From JBBREP01 sp963716525 (lineage in GTDB: Bacteria > Actinomycetota > Acidimicrobiia > IMCC26256 > PALSA-610): a stretch of DNA of 64,000 nucleotides. The stretch lies in contig OY970315.1 of the NCBI GenBank assembly GCA_963716525.1, forward strand, positions 2,356,001 through 2,420,000, in the 5' to 3' direction. The translations under genes and the position numbers were made by a program. The notes under the pieces were generated by a model. It searched no databases and was not told where the DNA came from. It worked only from the letters and a program-made list of their open reading frames with translations. Shown here piece after piece: positions 24,938 through 34,223 of this stretch (positions are counted from its first letter, which is position 1; each line of letters begins with the position of its first letter).

Positions 24938-27900
24938 ATGCACGACGATCGACGGCTGGTAGAGGCGCGCATCAACCGCGAGGTGGGCCAGTGGGTGGTG
25001 CCCGCGATCCATGGCGCGACCGTGCCGTTCACCGTGGAGGCGTGGGACGTTCCCGGCGAGCCGGTGCCGTACGACGAGGCGATGCGCGCGACGTACCGGC
25101 CGTTCACGATCGGCTCGCACTGGGGCGCCCGACCGTGGGGCACCACGTGGTTCAAGTTCCACGGCGTCGTGCCGGCGGCCTGGGCGCCCGCGGCGGACGA
25201 CCGCATCGAGGCGGTGGTCAACCTCGGTTTCTTCCCGAACGGCGTGGGCTTCCAGGCCGAGGCCGCGGTGTGGCACGACGGCGCGGTGGTGCGCGGCATC
25301 CACCCCTGCCGGCAGGCCGTGCCGCTCGGCGCCGGGCCCGGCGACCCCGTCGAGCTGATCGTGGAGGCGGCGTCGAACCCTGCCTTCGCGGGCACGAACC
25401 CCACGCCGATGGGGTCGCGGTCGACGGCCCCCGAGCAGCCGCTGTACCGCCTCTGGCAGGCCGACATCGCGCTCACGCGCGGCGAGGTCGAGGCGCTCGC
25501 GATCGATCTCGACGTGCTCGTGAAGCTCATGCGCCAGCTGCGCGACGACGACCCGCGTCGCGAGCAGGTGCTCCGCGGCCTCGAGCGGGCGATGGACGCG
25601 CTCGACCTCCACGACGTCGCGCTCACCGCGACGGCCGCGCGCGCGGAGCTCGCGCCGCTGCTCGCGGTACCGGCGCGCGCCAGCGCGCACCGGCTCGTTG
25701 CGGTCGGCCACGCGCACATGGACTCGGCGTGGCTGTGGCCGCAGCGTGAGACAGTGCGCAAGTGCTCGCGCACGTTCTCGAACGCGCTCGAGCTCATGGA
25801 CATCGATCCGCAGTTCCGGTTCGTGTGCTCGCAAGCCGCGCAGTACGACTGGATGGAACGGCTGTATCCAAGCGTGTTCGCGGGCATTCGCGAGCGCGTG
25901 CGCAGCGGGCAGTGGATCCCTGTGGGTGGTATGTGGGTCGAGGCCGACATGAACATCCCGAGCGGTGAGTCGATCGCGCGGCAGCTGATCCACGGTCAGC
26001 GCTACTTCGAGTCGCGTTTCGGCGTGCGCTGCCACGAGGTGTGGATCCCCGACGTGTTCGGCTACCCGGCCACGCTGCCGCAGATCTTCGCGGCCGGGGG
26101 CTGCGACCGGTTCGTCACCCAGAAGCTGTCGTGGAACAAGCAGAACAAGATGCCGCACCACACGTTCCGCTGGTACGGGCTCGACGGCACGTGCGTGCTC
26201 ACGCATTTCCCACCCGTCGACACCTATGGCGCGGAGATCGAGCCGCGCGAGCTGGCGCACGCGCAGCGCAACTTCGCCGACTCGGCGTGGAGCGGTGTGT
26301 CGCTGCTGCCGTTCGGCTACGGCGACGGTGGTGGCGGGCCGACGCGGGAGATGCTCGAACGACTGCGGCGCGTCGCCGACCTCGACGGGCTGCCGCGCGT
26401 CGAGCTCGGCACACCCGACTCGTTCTTCGACGCAGTCGAACGCGACGCCGCCGCGGCGGGCGAGCGCCTCCCCGAATGGCACGGCGAGCTCTACTTCGAG
26501 ATGCACCGCGGCACATTCACCACCCAGGCCGACACCAAAGTTGGCAACCGCACGTGCGAGCGCCTGCTGCGCGAGGCCGAGCTGTGGTGGGCCCTCGCCG
26601 GCGACGGCTACCCGTACCACCCGCTCGACGCGGCGTGGAAGGAGATGCTGTTCCAGCAGTTCCACGACATCATCCCGGGGTCGTCGATCGCGTGGGTGTA
26701 CGAGGACATCGCCGAGACGTACGGGCGTCTCCTGCCGCTGCTCGAGGGCCTCGTGGGCGACGCGCTCGCGCGCCTCGCGGCCGGCTTCGACGGTCCGGTG
26801 CTCGCCAACGCGGCCACGCACGCGCGCGACGAGGTGGTGGTGGCCGACGCCGCGCTGCTCGGCGGGCATGCCGGCCAGCAGCTGGCCGGTGGCCGGGCCG
26901 CGTGCCGCGTGGCGGTCGGCGGGATGACCGTGGCACCAGTCGCGGCGTTGCCGGCCGGCGACACCGTGGAGGTCGACGAGGCCGCGCAGACCATGCGCAA
27001 CGGCGTGTTGTCGGTGCAGTGGGACGCCACCGGTGCGCTCGTGTCGATCGTGGATCGGCGCGCCGGCCGGGAGCTGCTGGTGGACGGTACGCACGGTGCG
27101 GCGATCGAGCTCGCACCTGACCATCCGGTCGAGTACGACGCGTGGGACCTCGAATCATGGACCCGGCGCAACGCGGTGGAGATCGACGCGTGCGAGTCGA
27201 TCGAGGTGGTCGAGCGCGGCCCCTTCGTGGCGGTGGTTCGTGTCACGCGCCGCGTGGGCCGGTCGTCGTCGCTGGTGCAGGACTACGTGCTGCGGGCCGG
27301 CAGCGCCCGGCTGGACGTGGTGTTCGACATCGACTGGCACGAGGACGAGCATGTGCTGTCGGTGGCGTTCCCGCTCGCCGTGCACTCCGCGACTGTCGAG
27401 TGCGGCGTGCAGTTCGGCGTGGTGTCACGGCCCCGGTATCCGAACACGAGCTGGGACGCGGCGAAGTTCGAGGTGTGCGCGCACCGGTTCGTCGACGTGC
27501 GCGAACCGGGCTTCGGAGTCGCGGTGCTCAACGACAGCCGCTACGGCCACTCGGTGCTCGGGGGCGGGGTGCGCGTCACGCTCCTGCGCGCGCCGAACTG
27601 GCCGGCACCGAACGCCGACCGCGGCCGTCACCGCACCACCGTGAGCGTGTTCCCCCACGGTCCCGGACTGCACAAGGTGGTGCAGGAGGCCGAGGCGCTG
27701 AACACGCCGCTGCGCGTCGTCCCAGGTGGGGGCGGCCGATCTGCGGCAGGCGAGCCCGTGCGGGTGACGGTCGGCCACCCCGGCGTGCAGGTGAGCGCGC
27801 TGAAGCTCGCCGACGACGAGTCGGGCGACGTCGTGGTGCGGCTGTTCGAGGCGGTGGGGGATCGGGCCGGCGCGCGCGTGGCGCTGCCGTGGCCGATCGC

Positions 27901-28018
27901 GTCGGCCGAGCGGGTCAACCTGCTCGAGGACTCCGGCGAGCCGGTCGACGTGGTCGACGGCGCCGCGCTCGTCTCGATGCGCCCCTTCGAGCTCGTCACC
28001 CTCCGCCTGCGTGCCTGA
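24938..28018 (+). CDS. Alpha-mannosidase, glycoside hydrolase family 38
   Basis: A 1026-residue retaining exo-alpha-mannosidase. The N-terminal beta domain is followed by the catalytic domain with VGHAHMDSAWLWP (zinc-binding HxD), WVEADMNIPSGES, the nucleophile Asp372 in VWIPDVFGYP, and HDIIPGSSI with a further metal-ligand His. The C-terminal about 450 residues are the usual beta-sandwich domains. No signal peptide is seen, so it probably trims mannosides in the cytoplasm. Length and motif order fit the family fully. It ends at a hairpin shared with galE. Confidence 0.94.
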   Translation: MHDDRRLVEARINREVGQWVVPAIHGATVPFTVEAWDVPGEPVPYDEAMRATYRPFTIGSHWGARPWGTTWFKFHGVVPAAWAPAADDRIEAVVNLGFFPNGVGFQAEAAVWHDGAVVRGIHPCRQAVPLGAGPGDPVELIVEAASNPAFAGTNPTPMGSRSTAPEQPLYRLWQADIALTRGEVEALAIDLDVLVKLMRQLRDDDPRREQVLRGLERAMDALDLHDVALTATAARAELAPLLAVPARASAHRLVAVGHAHMDSAWLWPQRETVRKCSRTFSNALELMDIDPQFRFVCSQAAQYDWMERLYPSVFAGIRERVRSGQWIPVGGMWVEADMNIPSGESIARQLIHGQRYFESRFGVRCHEVWIPDVFGYPATLPQIFAAGGCDRFVTQKLSWNKQNKMPHHTFRWYGLDGTCVLTHFPPVDTYGAEIEPRELAHAQRNFADSAWSGVSLLPFGYGDGGGGPTREMLERLRRVADLDGLPRVELGTPDSFFDAVERDAAAAGERLPEWHGELYFEMHRGTFTTQADTKVGNRTCERLLREAELWWALAGDGYPYHPLDAAWKEMLFQQFHDIIPGSSIAWVYEDIAETYGRLLPLLEGLVGDALARLAAGFDGPVLANAATHARDEVVVADAALLGGHAGQQLAGGRAACRVAVGGMTVAPVAALPAGDTVEVDEAAQTMRNGVLSVQWDATGALVSIVDRRAGRELLVDGTHGAAIELAPDHPVEYDAWDLESWTRRNAVEIDACESIEVVERGPFVAVVRVTRRVGRSSSLVQDYVLRAGSARLDVVFDIDWHEDEHVLSVAFPLAVHSATVECGVQFGVVSRPRYPNTSWDAAKFEVCAHRFVDVREPGFGVAVLNDSRYGHSVLGGGVRVTLLRAPNWPAPNADRGRHRTTVSVFPHGPGLHKVVQEAEALNTPLRVVPGGGGRSAAGEPVRVTVGHPGVQVSALKLADDESGDVVVRLFEAVGDRAGARVALPWPIASAERVNLLEDSGEPVDVVDGAALVSMRPFELVTLRLRA

Positions 28019-28036
28019 ACGCCGCAGGGCGTCAGG
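28014..28036. terminator. Hairpin overlapping two convergent stop codons
   Basis: cctgaacgcc-gcag-ggcgtcagg forms a 9-bp stem with a one-base bulge. It includes the TGA of the mannosidase gene and the TGA of galE on the other strand. Confidence 0.45.
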
Positions 28037-29057
28037 TGGCGTAGCCGTCGGGGTTCTGCGACTGCCAGCGCCAAGCGTCGGCGCACATCTCCTCGAGCCC
28101 GCGCGTCGCTTTCCATCCGAACAGCTGGCTCGCGAGCGTGGCGTCGGCGTAGGTGGCGGCGACGTCGCCGGGACGGCGCGGGCCGAGCCGGTGGGCGATC
28201 GGCCGGCCGCTCACGCGGCGCGCGGCATCCAACGTCTCGAGCACCGAATGACCTTGGCCCGTGCCGAGGTTCACCGAGCGGCAGCCAGGGAGCGACGGCA
28301 ACGCGCGCAGCGCGGCGACGTGGCCGTCGGCGAGGTCGAGCACGTGGATGTAGTCGCGGATGCCGGTGCCGTCGGGCGTGGGGTAGTCGTGGCCGAAGAT
28401 CACGAGCTCGGGGCGCCGTCCGACCGCTACCTGCATGATGTACGGCATCAGGTTGTTCGGCGTGCCCGAAGGATCCTCGCCGATCCGGCCGCTCGGGTGC
28501 GCGCCGACCGGGTTGAAGTAGCGCAGCAGCGCAATGTGCCAGCCGTCGTCCGACTTCGCGAGGTCGTCGAGCAGCCACTCCACGGCGGCCTTCGTGCGCC
28601 CGTACGGGTTCGTGGGGGCGATCGGTGCGTCTTCGGGGATCGGCAACACATCGGGATCGCCGTAGACGGTGGCCGAGGAGGAGAACACGATCGTGCGCAC
28701 GCCGTGCTCGCCGAGCACGCGCAGGAGCGTGAGCGTGCCGGCGACGTTGACGTCGTAGTAATCGAGCGGCCGCGCCACGGACTCGCCCACCGCCTTGAGC
28801 CCGGCGAAGTGCACGACGGCGTCGACCGGGTGGGCGCGCAACACCGTGTCGAGCGCCTCAGGGTCTCGCAGGTCGACATGGTGGAACACGAGCTTCGACG
28901 GGTCGCCGAGCTCGCGCATCCGGTCGATCGCGACCTCGGAGCTGTTCGACAGGTCGTCGACGACGACGACGTCGAAACCGGCCTCCATCAGCGCCAGGCA
29001 CGTGTGGCTGCCGATGAACCCGGCGCCACCCGTGACGAGCACCGTCGAGGCCATCAT
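28032..29057 (-). CDS. galE: UDP-glucose 4-epimerase
   Basis: A 341-residue extended short-chain dehydrogenase. The NAD motif is TGGAGFIGSH (about 9-18), followed by VVDDLSNSS; the catalytic Ser region is VFSSSATVYG and the Tyr-Lys pair is in NPYGRTKAAVE. The GalE-specific C-terminal segments GTGIRDYIHVLDLADGHV, NLGTGQGHSVLE and RRPGDVAATYAD are intact. It interconverts UDP-glucose and UDP-galactose, supplying galactose for envelope glycans. The ATG pair at 29057/29054 is the natural start. Confidence 0.94.
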   Translation of the reverse strand: MMASTVLVTGGAGFIGSHTCLALMEAGFDVVVVDDLSNSSEVAIDRMRELGDPSKLVFHHVDLRDPEALDTVLRAHPVDAVVHFAGLKAVGESVARPLDYYDVNVAGTLTLLRVLGEHGVRTIVFSSSATVYGDPDVLPIPEDAPIAPTNPYGRTKAAVEWLLDDLAKSDDGWHIALLRYFNPVGAHPSGRIGEDPSGTPNNLMPYIMQVAVGRRPELVIFGHDYPTPDGTGIRDYIHVLDLADGHVAALRALPSLPGCRSVNLGTGQGHSVLETLDAARRVSGRPIAHRLGPRRPGDVAATYADATLASQLFGWKATRGLEEMCADAWRWQSQNPDGYAT

Positions 29058-29210
29058 GGATTTCTAGCGCGTTTTGTGCCGGTTCCGGTCATGGTCGAGT
29101 CACCCTGGCCGAACAGCGTGCCGGGTGTCACCGCCATCACGCAACGTGGGTGCATCGAGAGAGGCCGAACCGCCGTCACTACGCTTGCGAACCTCACCGG
29201 AGGTGGAATC

Positions 29211-30461
29211 GTGGGAGAGCTCGAAGGTCGGATGGCGGTACGCACCCTCGGCCGTGCCGCCGGCACCGCGAACGTGATGCGCCCGTTTGCCCGCAGCGGC
29301 CCGGCGTCGGTGCCGTCGTTCTTCCACGGCTGGACCGTGAGCGAGCTGCCACTGCACACCTCGGCGGCCCAGGCGCTCGTCGACCTGGCGGCGATCCGCA
29401 AGGGCGCGCTCCGCACCTGGACCGGTCGAGCCCTGCTCGCCGCCGATGCCGCGGTGTGGGCCCAGCGCTACCGGCTCCACCGCGAAGCGGGCATGGCCGA
29501 CCGGGTCTTCGACGACGCGCTCGCCGACGAGCTCGGTGCCGACTACCGGGCGCAGGCCGCGTCGGTGGGCGTGCCGGCCCTCGACCGCTCGATCCCGCTG
29601 GCGCGCCTGGTGCAACCGTTCTCGGTCGCGCGCCGCACACTCGCGGCCGAGCACGATCTCAGCTACGGCGAAGCTGGCAAGCGCAACTACCTCGACGTGT
29701 GGAAGCGCGCCGAGCTGCCGCTCGACGGCCGCGCCCCGGTGCTCCTCCAGGTGCACGGCGGCGCGTGGATGATCGGCAACAAGAACCAGCAGGGCCAGCC
29801 GCTCATGGAGCACCTCACGGCCCGCGGTTGGGTATGCGTCGCGATCAACTACCAGCTGAGCCCACGGGTCGCGTGGCCTGAGCACATCGTCGACGTGAAG
29901 CGCGCCATCGCCTGGGTGAAGGCGAACATCGCGCGCTACGGCGGCGACCCGAACTTCCTCGCGATCACCGGCGGCTCCGCGGGCGGTCATCTCACCGCGC
30001 TCGCGGCGCTCACGCCGAACGAGCCTGCGTTCCAGCCCGGGTTCGAGGACGTCGACACCACGCTGCAGGCTGCCGTGCCGTTCTACGGCGTGTACGACTT
30101 CTTGAACCGCGACGGCACCGGTCGCGCCGACATGCAGGCGATGCTCGAGAAGCGGGTGTTCCAGCAGGTGCTCACCGAGGAGCGCCGGCCCACGTGGGAC
30201 TCGGCGTCGCCGATGGGAGCGATCCGGGCCGACGCCCCGCCGTTCTTCGTGATCCACGGCACGAACGACTCGCTCGTGCCCGTGGAGCAGGCGCGGGCGT
30301 TCGCGGAGATGCTGCGCAAGGAGTCGACCCAGCCGGTGGTCTACGCCGAGCTGCCCCGCGCCCAGCACGCCTTCGACATCTTCTGGTCGCCGCGCACATG
30401 GGCTGCAGTGCACGCCGTGGAGCGGTTCCTCGGCGTGGTCCGCGGGTCGCGAGCCTCGTAG
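29211..30461 (+). CDS. Alpha/beta hydrolase, carboxylesterase/HSL-like
   Basis: A 416-residue esterase. After an about 160-residue helical N-terminal region comes the oxyanion motif VHGGAWM, the nucleophile elbow GGSAGG, an Asp in VIHGTNDSLVP and the catalytic His in AQHAFDIFW, which completes the triad. It likely hydrolyses short- to medium-chain acyl esters. The GTG at 29211 is supported by ccggaggt placed 6 bases upstream. The stop codon is immediately adjacent to that of the convergent HAD-PlsC gene, with no spacer. Confidence 0.86.
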   Translation: MGELEGRMAVRTLGRAAGTANVMRPFARSGPASVPSFFHGWTVSELPLHTSAAQALVDLAAIRKGALRTWTGRALLAADAAVWAQRYRLHREAGMADRVFDDALADELGADYRAQAASVGVPALDRSIPLARLVQPFSVARRTLAAEHDLSYGEAGKRNYLDVWKRAELPLDGRAPVLLQVHGGAWMIGNKNQQGQPLMEHLTARGWVCVAINYQLSPRVAWPEHIVDVKRAIAWVKANIARYGGDPNFLAITGGSAGGHLTALAALTPNEPAFQPGFEDVDTTLQAAVPFYGVYDFLNRDGTGRADMQAMLEKRVFQQVLTEERRPTWDSASPMGAIRADAPPFFVIHGTNDSLVPVEQARAFAEMLRKESTQPVVYAELPRAQHAFDIFWSPRTWAAVHAVERFLGVVRGSRAS

Positions 30462-31902
30462 TCAACGCAGCGCCGCCACCACGGCCTCGCGCGCCGATTC
30501 GACGTCGGTCGGGTCGACCATGACCGGCTCCCCGATCTCCACGTGGATGGTGCCCGGCCGCACCACCGGAGGCCGTCGTGTGACGAGCACGTCGCTGTCG
30601 CGCACGATCATCGGCACGATCGGCACCCCGGCGCCCGCGGCGAGTCGCAGGGGCCCGCTGCGCAGCGTCGGCGGCTCGTCGGGCCGGTCGATCGGTCCCA
30701 CGAGGAACACGACCGACGTGCCCTGGTCGAGCAGTGTGCGGTAGCGCCGCAGGCGCTCGGCGTCGGGCTCGTCCACGCACCGGGCGAACTCCACGTCGAA
30801 CAGCCGTCCGATCGTGCCGACCACCGGGTCCTGCGCGAGGGCCCGGTCGACGACGAGCCGGCAGTCGTGCCGCAGGAGCTTGGCCACGACGAACGCATCG
30901 ACGCGGCTGCGCTGGCGGATGACGACGACTGCGGGCCGTTCGTGCATCGCGTCGATGTGGCCCGGGCCGGTGGTGTCGACGCGCACCGCCGCGAGCCCGA
31001 GCATGAGGTCGGGCAGCAGCGTGGTGGCCACGTTGCTCGCGTGCCGGCGGCTGCGCTGCCACATCCCGGCCGCGGCCGCGGCCGTCGTGGTGACCGGCCC
31101 GGCGACGAGCAGGCCGCTGACGTTGCGCGCCACTACCGGCCAGCCCGGCGTGCCGCGGCTCGAGAAGCGCAACACGGGCCAGCCGCGCGCTGCGGCCTCG
31201 GCGGCGAGGTGCTTGCCCGGGTTCGTGGGCCGGGGCCGTCCGATCTCCGACATCGAGCGCGAGGTCCTCGTCGCCGTCGGCGTAGAAGAAGCTGGCCTCG
31301 AAGTCGAGGCTGTGGTCGAACGCGAAGCGGCGCGCCGCCATCGTCTTGCCCGGGCCCCACAGCGTCGGTTGCCGCACCGCGCCCGTGAGCACGCCGTCGA
31401 CGGCCTCGAGCTCCTGGCACACGATGTGGTCGATCCCGAGCGCGCGCGCGATCGGCGCCACCTGGAAGTACGTGGCCGACGTGGTGATCGTGACCGTGTG
31501 GCCGCGCCCGCGGTGCGCGGCCACGAGCGCCCGCGCCTCCGGATAGACGCGGTCGGCGAGCACGTCGCGGAACAGACGCTCACCGAGCGCCTCGAGCTCC
31601 TTCGTGGGCCGGCCGCGCCAGGCGTCGGCCGCGAGGCCGATGAGGCGGTCGTAGCCCACCCGTCCGAGCGCGTACTCGACGCCGACGCGCGCGGCGCGTA
31701 TCGCCTCCATCCCGCCGACCTGGCGCCGCACGATGCGATCCTGCGCGAACGCGTAGACCGAGTAGCCGTGGATCAGTGTGCCGTCGAAGTCGAAGAAGGC
31801 GCCCACGTGCCCGCCGGCAGGGGAGGCCTCGATCTCGGCGAGCGCGTCGTCGATCGTCCAGACGGAGGCGCCCGTGTCGACGCCGGGGTCGCGGCCGGTC
31901 AT
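30462..31902 (-). CDS. HAD-IB phosphatase fused to a degenerate PlsC-type acyltransferase (frameshift near 31240)
   Basis: The N-terminal HAD domain is complete: FFDFDGTLIHG, TITTSATYFQV, GPGKTMAARR and YADGDEDLAL, as in SerB/CicA-like HAD-IB enzymes. It is followed after one extra base by MSEIGRPRPTNPGKHL and a C-terminal acyltransferase-like region. In that region the HxxxxD box reads QRSRVD (His replaced by Gln) and the EGTRS box reads VGPIDRP; only GVPIVPMIV is normal. Fusions of this kind occur in actinobacteria and are linked to phospholipid synthesis. Here acyltransferase activity is doubtful. The ATG overlaps the DUF2993 stop (ATGA). Confidence 0.8.
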
Positions 31903-32771
31903 GCCGTCTGCGAGAGGTCGATCTCGGGCGCGCCGGCGCGCACGAGCGATGCGACGCGGGCGAGCTGCTGGGGTGTGATCGGCTCCTCGAACTGCTCCAA
32001 GATCGCGTCGACGAGCACGACGCGATCGCCGAGTTCCAGGTGCTTGACGCGCATGCCGCGCGGCAGTGTGGGCAGGTCGACGAGCACCGCCGGCAGCCCG
32101 CGGCCCGGCGCCCGCAGTGCCCGTGACCGCACCGAGAAGCCCATCGCGACGAGGCGCATCCGCCCGCCCTCGACCCGTGGCTCAACCCGCGCGTGTCCCC
32201 ACGACTCCCGCCCGGGCCGCACCGCGACCGCGGTGCGCTCGCCCAGCTCGACGTGCACCTTCGTGGCAACACCGGCGAGGAAGCCATCGAGCGCCTCCTG
32301 CCCGACGGTCGCGCGCAGCCGGACCGGCGCGCCCACGAGTGCCGGCGCGAACCCCGGCCGGATGTGCACGTTGGCGAACTCCACGTGCAGCGCGTCGAGG
32401 CGGCCCGCGGGCCATGCCACCGCCGAGGCGTCGACGTGGATCGATCCGAGCTGGCCGACCGCGAGCGGCAGCGCCGCGAGATCGAAGCGCAGATCGTCGA
32501 GATGCAGGCGCAGCTCGCCGTCACCGTGGCGCACCACGAGGTCGCGGCCCAGCAGCCGGCTGCGCGCGCCGTCGAGGATCGCCTCGAGCATGAACTGCGG
32601 TGCCAGTGTCGCGGTGTGTTCGAGCGCGCCGAGCGTCGCGCCGACGGCTCGCGTCAGGCCGTCGATCGATCCGGCGATCGCCGGCTTCACGACACCCAGC
32701 GGGTTGGCGTCGCCGAGCCAGTCTCCGCTGGCCCAGTCGGACCAGGTGAGCGGAAGCCGCGGACCATCCAC
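31899..32771 (-). CDS. DUF2993 / LmeA-like phospholipid-binding protein
   Basis: A 290-residue protein built of repeated amphipathic strands, such as LVVRHGDGELRLHLDDLRFDL and LDALHVEFANVHIRP, resembling the DUF2993 family whose mycobacterial member LmeA binds phosphoinositides and supports mannan elongation. There is no convincing signal peptide from the GTG at 32771, so it may be membrane-peripheral. It is coupled to the downstream HAD-PlsC gene by an ATGA overlap and follows the dpr cluster by 30 bp, which places it in envelope-lipid metabolism. Confidence 0.68.
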   Translation of the reverse strand: MDGPRLPLTWSDWASGDWLGDANPLGVVKPAIAGSIDGLTRAVGATLGALEHTATLAPQFMLEAILDGARSRLLGRDLVVRHGDGELRLHLDDLRFDLAALPLAVGQLGSIHVDASAVAWPAGRLDALHVEFANVHIRPGFAPALVGAPVRLRATVGQEALDGFLAGVATKVHVELGERTAVAVRPGRESWGHARVEPRVEGGRMRLVAMGFSVRSRALRAPGRGLPAVLVDLPTLPRGMRVKHLELGDRVVLVDAILEQFEEPITPQQLARVASLVRAGAPEIDLSQTA

Positions 32772-32801
32772 GCCGGCGACGCTAATGGTGGCGACACGAC
32801 A

Positions 32802-33435
32802 TCAGCGAGGGCGCCGCGCCCCGCGGGCGGCGCGGCGGGCGCGGCCGCCGACCCATACGGGATGGTCGGCCAGCGCGAGCAGTGCCCGGTCGCCGTGCGT
32901 GTCGCCGTAGGCCCACACCTCGTGCTCGCCCGGATCGATCACCGCCTGCACGCGGCGCGCCTTCTCGGCCCCGCGGCAGTTCGCACCGGCGATCGCCCCG
33001 GTGAGGACGCCGCCGCCGTCGACTTCGAGCGCGGTGCACAGGCACGCGTCGACGTCGAGCAGCTCGGCCACGACCGCGAGGTACGGCTCGAGTGAGGCCG
33101 AGACGATCAGCAGCTGGTGCCCCTGGGCTCGATGCCACTCGAGCCGGGCCCGGCCCTCGGCGCGCAACCCTCGTTGCACCACAGTGCGCGCGTAGGCACG
33201 GCCGACCGCCGCGACGTCGCGCTCGGACCGTCCGCTGAGCGCGCGCATGATGACCGCGGCCTTCGCCGCGTCGCGCCGCGCGTCGGGATCGCGCGACGTA
33301 GGCGCGCGCCGCGGCCGCGGCGAAGCGCGGCAGTGCGTCGTTGCCACAGACCCCGAGCAGGAACGGCAGCACGGTGTCGCGCCGGGTGAGCGTGCCGTCG
33401 AAGTCGAAGAGCGCGAGCCCCGGCTTCGCGGTCAT
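32802..33435 (-). CDS. HAD-IB family phosphatase in the dpr operon (frameshift near 33297)
   Basis: An about 210-residue SerB-like phosphatase. All four HAD motifs are present: LFDFDGTLTRRD (nucleophile Asp), IVSASLEPYL (Ser), AEKARRVQAV (Lys) and YGDTHGDRALL (metal Asp). The frame changes after AAAARAYVARSR and resumes at RDPDARRDAAKAA. Its ATG overlaps the dprE2 stop codon (ATGA), so it is translationally coupled to decaprenylphosphoryl-ribose metabolism. This makes it a good candidate for the step that removes the 5-phosphate from polyprenylphosphoryl-5-phosphoribose. A role on phosphoserine is the alternative. Confidence 0.78.
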
Positions 33436-34190
33436 GCGCGCAACCGCCGCCACACGGGTCGCGGGAGCAGTTGCAGCACGGGCGTCGCCACGCGCAGCAC
33501 CGGCGGCACGAACACCACCGGCGAGTGGCGGCGGATGCCTTCCAGGATTGCCGCACCGACCGTCTCCGGATCGGTGGCGAACGGTGCGGGTGGCCGTCCC
33601 GCGGTCATGCGCGTGTGCACGTAGCCGGGTCGCACGACCACCACGTCGACGCCGGTGCCGTGCAGCCGGTCGGCGAGCCCGCGTGCATAGGCGTCGAGGC
33701 CGGCCTTGGCCGCCGCGTACGTGAGGATCTTCTGGCGGGGCCGCAGCGCGGCCACCGACGACAGCACCACGATCGAGCCGTGGCCCTGCTGCTCCATCCG
33801 TTCGGCGACGGCGATCAGGGACGTGACGGCGCCGGTGAACGTGGTGTCGATGATCGCTCGCGCCGCATCGGCGTCGTGGGCCGCCTGCTCCTCGTCGCCC
33901 ATGACCGCGAACGCGACGATCACCACGTCGATGTCGCCGTGCGTGTCCCACACGCCGCGCACCACGGCGTCGTGGCTGGCGTGATCGGTCGCGTCGAACG
34001 CGACCGCGCTCGCGTCGACACCGGCGTCACGTAACGCGCCCAGTTCGCCCGAGACAGCCGCCGGATCGCGAACGGCCAGTACCACCGTGCGGGTGCGGCG
34101 GGCCACGAGCGCCCGCACCGCGGCGAGCGCGATCTCCGACCTCCCCCCGAGCACCAGCACCGACTCCACGTCGCCGAGCGCGTCGCGCAT
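33432..34190 (-). CDS. dprE2: Decaprenylphosphoryl-2-keto-ribose reductase
   Basis: A 252-residue short-chain dehydrogenase. The cofactor segment VLVLGGRSEIALAAV is the GGxSEIG-type variant found in DprE2. The catalytic Ser is in IVVLSSVAALRPRQ and Tyr-Lys in TYAAAKAGLDAYARG, followed by VRPGYVHTRMT. With DprE1 it epimerises the ribose of decaprenylphosphoryl-ribose at C2 to arabinose, the donor for cell-wall arabinan. The ATG at 34190 has aaggga upstream. It sits 33 bp after dprE1 and overlaps the HAD phosphatase gene. Confidence 0.88.
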   Translation of the reverse strand: MRDALGDVESVLVLGGRSEIALAAVRALVARRTRTVVLAVRDPAAVSGELGALRDAGVDASAVAFDATDHASHDAVVRGVWDTHGDIDVVIVAFAVMGDEEQAAHDADAARAIIDTTFTGAVTSLIAVAERMEQQGHGSIVVLSSVAALRPRQKILTYAAAKAGLDAYARGLADRLHGTGVDVVVVRPGYVHTRMTAGRPPAPFATDPETVGAAILEGIRRHSPVVFVPPVLRVATPVLQLLPRPVWRRLRA

Positions 34191-34223
34191 CAAGATCCCT
34201 TCACGAGCTAGTCAACGAGCAGG

